Positions 46,701 to 58,700 of a stretch of 64,000 nucleotides of DNA are shown one piece after another (positions within the stretch are counted from its first letter, which is position 1; each line of letters begins with the position of its first letter). A model generated the notes under the pieces. The model saw only the letters and a program-made list of their open reading frames with translations. It was not told the origin of the DNA and did no database searches. The stretch comes from Mesostigma viride (lineage: Eukaryota; Streptophyta; Mesostigmatophyceae; Mesostigmatales; Mesostigmataceae). The position numbers and the translations under genes were made by a program. The DNA lies in contig RPFO01000079.1 in assembly GCA_009746045.1 (NCBI GenBank), positions 5,676,233 to 5,740,232 of the forward strand. Direction: 5' to 3'.

Positions 46701-49700
46701 ACAGCACACATACCGGTGCTTGCCGATAGCAGCCATTCCGCTCCAGACCACTCCACACCCGCTGCCATACCCCATACCCCCCTCTCACTCTCCTCCACCA
46801 CCCCTTCCCGCCCCCCCCCCCCCCCTTCCCCTCTCGTCGCTACACGCCATCGGCTCCATTCCCCCGCTGCTCTTCCCCCCCCCCCCTTCCCCTCTTGTCG
46901 CTACACGCCATCGGCTCCATTCCCCCGCTGCTCTTTCCCCCCCCCCCTTCCCCTCTTGTCGCTACACGCCATCGGCTCCATTCCCCCGCTGCTCTTTCCC
47001 CCCCCCCCCCCCCCTCACCTTGGCCTCGGGCCACCCCCCCACGGCCTTGAGCACTGCGCGCTCATCGGTGAGCACTGCCAGCTGGGCGTCCATGTCCTTG
47101 ACGAATGCCAACACCGCATCCATCGACTCGGGCTTGAAGCCGGCGACCATCACGCCCAGCGCCAGCAGCGACTCTCGGTACTTCTCCACGTCCTCCTTGA
47201 CTTGCTGCGGGGACACATCCGGGGGGGGGCATGCGGTCCATGCATGACTTCGTGAGCACGCATGTGCTGGCACGGTGGGTTTTGCGTTGCTAATGTTGGG
47301 TCATGGGAGAGAGGGCGGCGGTATTGTGGCAGCGACTCTTGTAGGGGGAGAGCCAGTGGAAGATAGGGGAGGGTAAGTGGAGGAAAGGACGGCAGTCGGG
47401 AGACTGGAAGGCAAAGAGCAGGCAAGGTGAGATAAATATCCGTAGGGGCGATACGCTACTGTACACAGTGGCAAAAGGTTCAGCATCACCACAGACCCCC
47501 AAATCTCCTCCCCCTTCACCAAGCTCCAAGGGAACAGGTTGACACCATCCCGACGGCAAACACCAAGCCATCAGGCGCACTTGGACGCAGCAGCACTTTG
47601 CAGCATGGCTTGCACAAGTCAGAGTGAGGGGTGCCGGCGACTTGCTATGCTTGCGAGGGACTGGGCAGGGTCATACCACACGCCTAGAACGACCACCTCA
47701 CATCGAATGACGGCAGCAGTCGGGGTCGTAATGGAAGGATGTGAAACAGATGATGGAGTGTGGTACAGATGCCAGTATCCTTACCCTTGTGTACGTTGTG
47801 TTCGTATGCCTGGACTCGTGAACAAAAGTGAGCTTGCCTACAGGGGCGTATCGTTGCCGGTGCGTCTACAGTCATTCACGCATTAAGTTGGGTTGGCTAA
47901 AGTTGGGTTCACGCCTTAAGTTGGGTCGCTTAGGATTTAGGCATACAGTTCAAACTAGTTCAGATTAGTATGTTTTAGTATGTTTAGTTCAAATTAGTGC
48001 AATTTAGCTCAATTACTCACGCCCTAAGTTGGGTTGACCCCGCTTTATCCAGCGAGCACAACTTAAGGCGTGAATGACTGTACCTTGGCGTTCACGATCC
48101 ACTGAACAGCTACAATGTCATGGACTAAACTGACATGATCATGTGCCAAAATGCCACAAGCATGCCTACCTTGATGCGTGCAGATGGTTTAGGGTTTAGG
48201 GTTCAGTGGCGTGTGCCTACCTTTGCGTGCAGATGCCGGCGTGTGCCTACCTTTGCGTGCAGACGCCGGCGTGTGCCTACGTTGATGTGTACAGATGCCG
48301 GCGTGTGCCTACCTTTGCGTACGAGCTGCGCGCCTCCAGCTGTCCGACCATGTCGTCCTTGGACGCCTCACCCTGCGATGCATGTGCCAGCAGATACCGT
48401 GGAAAGTCCACATGTGTCATTGCAAGCAGAAACTTGGGCAGCTCGGCCAAAGATTCCACCACTTCACTCACCAAACAAGTCTTCGGACACAAACATGCAC
48501 ACACAGACAGACTGACAGACTGACAGACAGACAGACACACACACACGCACACACACACACACACATGCAGACAGACACACACGCAGACACAGAGAAATGA
48601 CCAAGTAGCCCAGCTTTGCCTCCGCATGAAATCTACAGCAAGTGCAGGGCCCGTTTCTCATAGCCTACAACCAGGGCAGAGAAGCACATGACCTGGATCA
48701 GCACCAAGCGAATACACAATTTTGGAAAGAGTCAACAACGACGGGAAACCTCTAACGGAGCGGCTACCCCAAATAGTAGATAGCAGCTGCCAAAGCGCCA
48801 GCAGTTCACCAGCAATGCATAGTCCCAGACTGCTCTCCTTCACAGGAACAAGCTCTTCCAACGGCCAGTAAAATTAACCGGCAAAACGCCTCACACCGTA
48901 AACCCGTCAGCTAGTGCCGACTAGGAATGTGAGGGGGCTACGGGGGTGCTTGCTGTGGCACATCATCAAGATAGCTTGCGAGAAGAGAAAGAACAGAGGC
49001 AAGAGACAGCACATATAACGCTTCCCTTCCTGAGGTGGTGTGGGTTAGAATAGAATATAATTAGTATAGAAGCATCCCTCCCTGATGTGGTGTGAATTAG
49101 CCCACCTGTACACACAAAAAAGACCAAAGTCCATGCGGCAGATGTCGCTCGTCACGTAGCCAGCGTGTACAGCACTTGAATGCACATTAGCCAACCCCAG
49201 CAACCCACACCATTATAGTTGTCTCCTTGATAGTTTTGTTGTCGGAGTGTGGCGTGCAAACTTCTGTTACCCACCTATCCATGCCCCTTTTTTTTTGCTC
49301 ATTTGCCAAGAGTCAAGTGTGGCATGTACGCATCGTCCTTCCCCACTGCTTACCTTGCCAGTGGTGGCGTTGGCCATCGCAGCGGCAACGCCGTTCTCCC
49401 CCTTCCCCCCCTTGTAACCCTTGGGTTTGTTGATGGCGCGGTAGAGCTCCAGCACCTGTCGGGGAAGTCGTTCCACACCACATAGAGGGCCATTCAACAC
49501 CGCTTAAGAGGGTCTTTCCACACCACAGAGGGCAATTTTGACACCGTTTAGAGGGCCATTCCACACCAGGTAGAGGGCCATTCCACGCCGTTTAGAGGGT
49601 TCCATTCCACGCCACAAGGCAGGTGGATACTATACATCTATTATAAACATTAGTTGAGCGATGAGCGATGGTGCAGAGACCTGGCAGAGGTACACCACAC

Positions 49701-52700
49701 ACAACTGGTCAGCAACAGAGGACACAAGAGATAGAGAGCATGCAAAGGCAGCACCCATCCTCCCAGTTACAAGCACAAGCCCGCACCTTTTTGGAGCGCT
49801 GGACAGTCTCCTTCTTCTTTTTGCCACCCGCGAGGCCAGGCGGAGGGGGCGGGGGAGGGCCAACCCTCAGCCCCTTCCCAGCCCCCCCTGGAGGTGGTGG
49901 GGGTGGCGGGGGAGGGATCCCCCCTTTCGCAGCCCCTGAAGGTGGCGGTGGAGGGGGTGGCCCTGGCTTAGGCGGCCCACCTGCCTCCGTCGCAGCCACC
50001 CCGGGAGGCTTGGGCGGGGGTGGGGGCGGTGGAGGTGGCTTCTTGACCCCCAGCCCCCCTGCTGTGTAGTGGTCCATAGTATGGTCTGCCGCCGGCACAG
50101 ACATCCGGCTCGTTTTGACATCCGGCGTCGACGGCTCTTTCTTGGACGGTACCTTGTCCAAGTTTGGTGTGGGAGGGATGGACACGGCAGGCTTTGGAGG
50201 CGGTGGAGGTGGTGGGGGCAGAGCAACCGGCGGTGCCACCGGAGGCCCCTCGGATGATGGTGGTGTGGGGCCATGAGCGGGTGTGACCGGTGATTTCTCC
50301 GCGACAGGCGACAGAGAAGGTCGGGCGAGCGCGTCATCTTTTGAGGCAAGCCCACTTGCTGGCGACCCGTTGACTTGGCTACCGAAATTACCACTTGCGC
50401 CTGCAGTGACGCCGGTTGTCGCAGCGGACGCGTTCCAGCCAAACAGCAGGGACCCAGAAGCGCCCCCAAGACCGCTCGCGGGCACACCTGGGCCAGGCCC
50501 AGGCCCTAATCCTGGTCCTAATCCTGGTCCTAATCCCGGCCCTAATCCTGGTCCTAATCCCGGCCCTAATCCCGGCCCTAATCCTGGTCCTAGCCAAGGC
50601 CCCGCCATGCCCTGTCCACCCGCCTGGAATTGGCCAACTGGCGGGACACCTGGCGCGCCCATGCCTCCCCCGGGGGCATCCCCCCGCAAGGCCCCGCTGC
50701 CATAACTGTTCATGGGCACCCACCCCGCCATGGGGCCTGCACCACTGCCTGGCTGCGCCGCGGTCTCAGGCGGGAACAGCTGGCGTGCCGTATCGGGGAC
50801 AAAAGCATGCGACGATGAGGGCGGCGCGGCACCTGCTGCCTCGGTCACCCGGCCGTCCACATTGACACCCTGGAGGGGCATGTTGAGCCCGGACGAGCGG
50901 CCCACGGCCCACCCGGCCCCCTCGGCGGGTGACCCCTTGGCCCCCCCCGCCCCCCCGCTGCCTTGCCTCTTGTCACGCTCCTTGTCGGCGCGGGCGGCCG
51001 CGGCGGCGACACCGGCCGAGTTGAGGAACTTTGCCACTTCAGCCACGTCGAGGACGGGGGTGGTTGTGCGCGACCGCTCGGGGGTGCCAGCTGGCAAGGG
51101 GCACGAGGGGCACGTGAGGGTATTGTCACACACCAAGGGCACGCGAGGCGGTTGTGACACACCAAGGACATTCAATCGGGACAAGAGAGATGTCATATGC
51201 GACAGATAGCATTAGCATTCTCACAGGGAGTGGCAAAAACACACCCACAAATCACGGGAACACGCGGGAAGAGGGGCACGGCAAAGGAAACAGGCAGCCA
51301 TTGCAGACGTCTGGAAAAAGGGAGCGGCAGCCTTGTGCTTCAAGCAGCGGCGTCATGGCAACAGCAGTAGACAGGGTCCATGACCTATGGCTTCGCAGGG
51401 CACCCTCCTAAAGGGTTGCGTTGCGATAGCGTTGTCTCATTCGTGCAGATACAGCGGGCTATATGCTATATAGACGATATGCGGCAAGTTTTATACAACA
51501 GAACGGCTCTATTGTGCCACATGCAGACCTTGCTGTTGCATCCCACCGAATACATACTAGAAACAAACTAAGAGCGCTGCATATATACTAGTATCAATCC
51601 CATGGAAATTAACCAGCGATTTACCAGCACATTGCCTACCAACTCCTGACGATAGCAAGCAAATACCAAGCCGCGTGCCTGTACCCTTATATACAATGGG
51701 CGAGAGCAGTGCCGATCATGATTCCCAGCAAGCAAGCACGGCTGCTTGGTGTTTACGGCAAACTGTCTCAACGTCCATCAAGGTCCAAGTTCAAGTCTAA
51801 AGAATGAACAGGGGAATTCCGCTTCCAACCCAAAGACCCATGTTCTCATGACAGCAACAGGTTCTCTCGGAAGCGGATATGGAAACGAGTGCTGCGGAAA
51901 CGAGTGCTGCCATCCGCACCACAGAGAGAGAGTTAACATACGTAGTTCCATTACTCAAGTTAAAATAGATGCTGCCATCCGCACCACAGAAAGAGTTAAC
52001 ATACGTAGTTCCATTACTCAAATAAAAATAGACGCTGCCATCCGCACCACAGATAACGAAACGTACTTGGGGTTGTACCCTGGCCTGGTGCGGGCAGTGG
52101 TGACCGCAGGAATATGAAGTTGGGTGGTTCGGCTGCGGTGGGTGACTGCATCCCCACCCACCCTGCCATCGCCGGCGGCCGGGCCATGCCAGCGCCGAAC
52201 ATGGCAGGGCCAGGCACAAACCGGCCCAGGGGTGCCGTGGGGGGAACGTTTGCACCCTGTGGCCCTGGTGGGGGCAACGGCACCACCGGAGGGGGTAAGA
52301 TGGGCGTGCTCTTTGGCGGGGGCACCGGTGGTCCTGTAGGCGCGACCACCGGCGGTGCGGCAACAGCGGCGGCTCTGTGATCCACTGCTACAAACGGTGG
52401 CATGTCCCCAAACGGGTCTGGTCCCGCAGCAGGAAAGCTGGCAGCATTGGCTCCATGTGTCGCGAACGTGGCGGCCGAGTTGGCTGAGATATTCGCCCCG
52501 TTTGCCGTCACTGTTGTGGATGTTGCTGTCGCTGTTGTCATCGTGGTGGCGGTGGTGGTGGATGTGGCCTGGCTGTCCTCTGATGACGGCCGCGGCGTGC
52601 TGGCGTCTGTGTCCCACATGTCCATCGACTCCAGCCGCTCGAGGGTGGGGCCTTTGATCACGTGGCGGGCGCTTTGCTGCGCACGCGGGTGCATGTGCAG

Positions 52701-55700
52701 CCAAGCAGGTGGAGCGCGGCAAGGGTGCATTATTATTAGAAGAGGGAGAGGGGTTGGGTGGTGATATAGAGAGCTTCCCTATGGCTGAGCAATTAGAAGA
52801 GGGAGAGGGGTTGGGTGGTGATATAGAGAGCTTCCCTATGGCTGAGCATGTAGGGCAGCGTATAGCAAGGGGGGGTGTCGTATTTGATGGTTGCGTAAGA
52901 AATGCAGCTCCATAAATTTTATATTCGACTCAGTTTTGGAGCGAAACCAGCCCTCATGCCACATTTTCCATAACCAACATGGTCTTGTCAAGGCACTCCT
53001 ACTTCAGACACAAAATGCCACCCAACCCATCCTGCCCCTCGCGCCAGTGCCTCCACATGCCCAGCCCCCCACATGTAGGTCACCCACACGTATTGTCTGG
53101 CCTACCCATGGCAGCTAGTTCTTACCTGGTGAGAGAGCCCTGAGACTAATCATCAATAAAACTGATCACGGGGACTTGCACTCTTGCCCACAAAAGAACA
53201 GAGAAAGGCGCCAGGGACAGAGCACTGAGAAACCCTTCATGCAGGCGGCTCGCGACCTTGTAGTGATCATGTTCATTACTTGCGATCCCACGCCCATCCT
53301 CTCCGCCTCACACACGGCCCGGGGGGGAGCGCCCCGCCTTGACCCTACTTTTCCAGCGACATGTCAAGGCGGTGACATCTCAAGCAAGGACGCCCAAGAA
53401 AAAAAACACTCCCACCGTGACCTCTTCAGGCAGTAACACCTCAAGCAAGGATCCTTCAAGCAGCACATTACTGCTGGCGGTGGTCACTCCAATGCTCATC
53501 CCCCACCAGTGCTCCCTACGCCGTTCAATCGCAGCCGTGTTCCCCTGCCCATCGCCACGTCAGAGCCCCCAAACCTCCAGGCGCGGCCTCTCCAGCGGAA
53601 CATCTCCAGCAGCTCTCCCTCAAACACTCAACCTCATGCAGCAGTATCTAAGCTGACCACCTCCAACCTGCCAGCAACAAACCCCAGCAAAGACACCCCG
53701 CCCCGGGCAGCACATCGCCCGCAACGCGCCCACACATGCCCTCCTCAACCTTGGAACCACGAAAGCTCCAGGGACCGTCCCTATCGCGGCACGCCCCCAG
53801 CCATGCCCCTTCCATGCCCACCTCAAACTCCGAGGGCCACGCGCCGGATACGCTGGAAGAGCGCGAAGACGGTGGCTCAGGGCTGTTGGTGCGGGTGCTG
53901 TACGCGCTGGTATTCGTGCGGGGGCTGCCCCCACATATGCTCTGGGGACGGGGGGCCTCGGACCTCCCACGTCCATGGGGCGGGGGCCACGGCTTCTCAA
54001 AGTCTGGCGTGGACTGGCTGCGTGGCATGCTGCCGCCGCCATCACCGCCCACCACCATCGAGCGCGAAAGTGCCAGGGCGAGCTGAGGGGATGCGGACGG
54101 GGGAGGTGACGAAGGCCGGCATGAAAGACAAGGAGGGGTCAGTGCGGGTGACAACAGAGCCCAACTGAAGTGCACGTCGAAGTGCCAAAAAAAATTGGGG
54201 GCGCACATGCACAGTGCGGAGAACTTAATCCTGGTATGAGAGCAGCATGACAAGAGGATGGCACATAGGCTCAATTCCATGCCAACACATCATGCCTGAC
54301 ATTAGGCATACAATGGGTATGCTATCAATGATCTGCGCCACACTTTCTGCTGTCATCCGCACAGGGCATGATATAAATAGAAAAGGAATTTCCATGGCCA
54401 TGCGATACCAGCCCCCCTCAAGCAGCCAGTATAGCACGCCCATTTGCTACAACAAGCACTCGCTTTAAGCAGCCTCCGCAACACAACCATTCGCTACCCA
54501 AACCCTAACATGAAGCGCTTCCTGCTCCTGTCACACAAGCACTCACATCCAGCTCTTCCTGCTCCTCTCGGGTAAGGCTGCCCGTCGCAGGCGCCTGAGT
54601 GGACAACACTGCGCCGTCCAGCAGCGAGCCTGCAGGGTGGCACCCAGGTGCCGCCGGTAGGAGAGGCAGAGACAAAGCAGCGATCAGAAGAACAAACACG
54701 GCAGGCAGGTGGGGAACCTGCACGCAGAAAACGATCACTGAAACGGGCACAAAGCTGGTGAATTGATGGCAGGGCAGCACATTGTCGGCGAGAAGAAGGA
54801 AAATGCATGCAGCCCACGACGGAAGCACGCGCCACACTAACTAGCCATAACACTACCTGCTCACACGCAAGGGGGGATGTCCACACACCTTGCCTCCTCT
54901 TGGCTTCCATCGCAGCCAGGTACTGGGGTTGCGAGCTCTGCACGCAGGGGAGCAGAGTGAGTGCGACCAAAGGCAGACGGCAAAAGAAGCGATCACAAAA
55001 AATCAACATCAAACATGAGTGGCGGATGAGTGATCAAAGCTAGTGGCATGGTAAGCCACACAAGATGATCTCACAATGCACATGCCCATGGAGCTACAGG
55101 GCATGCCATGCGCATATCAACTTGCTGCCTCTTGCTCTACACAACACACATGAAGGACCACCGCGGTGGTGCGCGCTGGTCGAGCGATGGGTGCTAACGA
55201 CAGACCGCCAGACGGAAGGCATACCAAGGCAACAGCAACGAGCTTTCGCATCAATGCAGGATGAGACAGCCCCTCGCAGGGGGGGGGGGGGGGGGGGGGG
55301 GGGGGAAGCAAGCACACCATGGAATGCTCTGACCCTGCGAGTTCTCAACTGGCGATACACAGGGGAGGAAAACCCAGAGATGGGCATCCCCAAATCAGGC
55401 ACCATGCGCTGCTCCATGCTGGAACATGCCCCCCCCCCTTCCCTTTCTTCCCTAAAACGCCTCCAGGTGTCATAACCACCCGGCCATTCCCTGCCACCAC
55501 ATGCACCCACCATAAACACATATGTGCTTCCACACCCCTTTCCCCTGCCTTTTCATCCCACACGCATCCACCACGATGCCACGTGATTCTTGCTCCAGGT
55601 AGGTTCTGCCACACACAACCACCACCAGCAACACATGCAGTTCTCCCCCCCTCCCGACCCCCAACATGCCTTCTTGTCCCCGTTCGCCACCGGGTGCTGC

Positions 55701-58700
55701 ATCTTGCCCGTGTGTGAGGCTGCACGCGGCGGCGCCATGCCTGTGTGTGTATACGCGTTCGACAGCAGACCCGCGCGAGAGGAGAAGCTGGCGCTGCGCT
55801 GCCGGCTGAGAACCGCATGGTCCAGCGGCCGGAAACCTGGGGGGGGGGGGGAACGGGGGGGGGGGGGGGGAGAGAAGGGGGTGAGAGGGGGTGACAGGGG
55901 GGGTCAAAGGGGGGGCAAGGGGGGGGCCAAGAGGCGGAGGGGGGAAAGGAGCGGAAGGTTGGGCAAGCGTTGCAGCAGAAGTGCCAATAAGAATCAAGTC
56001 AGGATGATTTGCAAATTGGAGTCAGGACGGTTTGCGTGTGGGGCAGCTCCGTGACCGGTGGCTTTGAAAGGGTACTAGAGGACCATCACCGGTGCCAGTG
56101 GGAGGCAAGTCGTCCATCCACAATGTGCTTGCCCGGGGCTGGCATGGTAACTACACCTTAACGAGGTTGCGTTACTGTCCTTGAGGTTGCAGCGCACATA
56201 AAGTGGCAGGGCATGCCACTAAAGACCCACAGACCTATAAGGCATGCCACCAAAGACCCATAGACCTACCGTCGGGGTTACACCACCACAGTTGGGGCTC
56301 AAGATGTATTGCAACCTACATATAGCGTAATATACGTTCCCACAGTACAGCCCCTCCGAATACGTGCCAACATCAATAAACCTACAGCCTCGCTATGTAT
56401 ATCCTCCCACCTATGTTATATATACCCCCCACAATAGCCCCTCCGTATACGTGCCAACATCAATAAACATCGTTATCGCTGCTCCCCTTCGTGGCATACC
56501 TGGGCTTGCTGCCAGCTTCTCGTGCATAGCAAGATTTTGCCTACCCCTCGTTGCCCGCCGATGAAAAGAACAAACCAAGGATGACCCCACAACCTTGCTA
56601 TCCTCTGATCAACCCCGCATGTGCACCCAGGGAGGCATTGAGGTACGCTACTAAGTCTGTAGTAGTGTACCATCCCCTCCACTCGCCACTTCCCCGCTTT
56701 GCGCAGGCTGGTGAGCATGTCCATGAATACTGCGGTAAATCTACATAGTGGCATGAGCATATAGGTGTGATTTACTATGACGGCGGCAGTTAGTATTGCC
56801 CCTGCCCTGCCCCTGCCCCCGCCACCCACCTGCTTTGCGCAGGCTGGTGAAGGTGTCCACAAATGCGCGCGCGAGCGACGTGCGCGTCTCGGTGGTCAGC
56901 GCCGCCCAGTCCATCAACGCCATCATCACGCTCTGTGCCAGCTTGGGCTCCTGGCACGAGGGTTGGGTTGGGTTGGGTTGGGTTGGGTTGGGTTGGGTTG
57001 GGTTGGGTTGGGTTGGGTTGGGTTGGGTTGGGTTGGGTTGGGTTGGGTTGGGTTGCGTTGGGTTGGGTTGGGTTGGGTTGGGTTGGGTTGGGTTGGGTTG
57101 GGTTGGGTTGGGTCGGGTCGGGTCGGGTTTGTGTTGTGTTGTGTTGTGTTGTGTTGTGTTGTGTTGTGTTGTGTTGTGTTGTGTTGTGTTGTGTTGTGTT
57201 GTGTTGTGTTGTGTTGTGTTGTGTTGTGTTGTGTTGTGTTGTGTTGTGTTGTGTTGTGTGTTGTGTTGCGTTGCGTTGCGTTGCGTTGAGTTGTGTTGTG
57301 CGGTGTTGTGTTGTGTTGTGTTGTGTTGTGTTGTGTTGTGTTGTGTTGTGTTGTGTTGTGTTGTGTTGTGTTGTGTTGTGTTGTGTTGTGTTGTGTTGTG
57401 TTGTGTTGTGTTGTGTTGTGTTGTGTTGTGTTGCGTTGCGTTGCGTTGCGTTGCGTTGTGTCGTGTTGCACTGCGTCGCATCGGGTTGGGTTGTGTACGA
57501 TTGGGGGTCGAGGGCACGCGTGGATTCCCCCCGTGCACCTCTTTGTATACAGGGGGCATGCATGGACAGAGCACGGGGGAGGTGGGTGGGGAAGGTCAGG
57601 GGGGGTGGGGGAGGGCAAGGGTTTCCTGGAAGTAGCCCATGAGGTGATGGAATACCCATTTGTGTGAAACACAAAATAGGTCTTGCAACCTTGATTCCAC
57701 ATGCTACTACACGGACCTATGAGCATGACATGCATCCTACCTAGAAATCAATCCTACCAGATATCTCCACTGCACGTGCATCCAACCAAACAAATGGCTG
57801 GCTGCTCTAGATCTGTAGATTTACACGTCTGTTGCAACGTACCTTCTTGCCCCATGCCTTCACCGCACGGCTAAGGCGCTGTTGCCACTTGGGGGCGGCC
57901 ACCAGCTCCCAGAACGATGCGTCGCAGACTTGCATGCACTGATCCAAGATCTGGGACCGCAAAGGCGAGCCCCAAGCAAACACCAAAGGACATGCAGGCA
58001 TGTAATCGTCTCCTTCACATCAGGAGGTATGTGGCGGCTAGGATGCTGGCATCGGCCACTTCAACTGGGTGCACCCCTGAGATCTGCCACGCCACCACTT
58101 ACCACACCCCCCTTTCTCTGGAACTCAGTATTTTTGGAAGAAACAAGGATTCTTTCTGTAAGGTTTTTTGGTAAGGGCTTGCAAGCCGAGGCGACGTGCC
58201 AGCACGTCAATTTCTGACTTGCGCCGCCCGAATCTCCGCGTGGATGCGCAACTACAGAGTCTGTTGGAAGGTGAGGCACTTTTGGGGACAGGACGCACGA
58301 CCCACCCTGGAAACCACCATGACATTGACAGAGCGGTGCCCTCACTTCTCAAGGAGACAACCAGCGCAGGCCCTCACTTATGTCCAAGGCATCCACCAAG
58401 AGAGCAGAGCCAAGAAAAAGGGGCATACCTTGACGGCCACAAAGCAGTTTCCCAACGAGCTACCCAGGATGGGGTGCTTGAGCGCTTTGAGTGCGTACCG
58501 CCCGGTGCTGAGGTTGTAGGGGCATCCCCACCATTCATCCCGCCAACCACCACCACCGCCATCACCATGCACATGCACCGAGTGCAGCAGGCAAAGAAGA
58601 CATGTTAACTCGAAAGCCTTTGAGCATACACATCAACATGGAAGCGTGCACAAGCCGGTGGCCAAGTTCATGGCACGCTAGTTGGCACATCTGGAGTCGA

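Noticed and set aside
45630-46729. 349-, 262- and 271-codon repeat frames
   Set aside because: 51-bp minisatellite inside an intron, open on both strands; splice-site logic skips it.
46793-47015. CRISPR-like array
   Set aside because: Three copies with poly-C between them, no unique spacers, eukaryotic context.
49354-51090. Formin FH1-FH2 protein
   Set aside because: Poly-Pro next to an actin-related C-terminal region first suggested a formin, but the downstream exons carry CHUP1-specific motifs (DERAVLK...WPE, DALREAA, VRFGFKVHQFAGG) and no FH2 signature.
56961-57108. A true telomere or telomere-fusion site
   Set aside because: TTGGG is not the TTTTAGGG/TTTAGGG type expected in green algae, and the array is flanked on both sides by exons of the same gene.
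56741-57735. Frames of Asn-Thr-Thr-Gln-His and Cys-Cys-Val-Val-Leu repeats
   Set aside because: Pentanucleotide array translations. The only real coding sequence inside is VHS exon 5 at 56830-56950.
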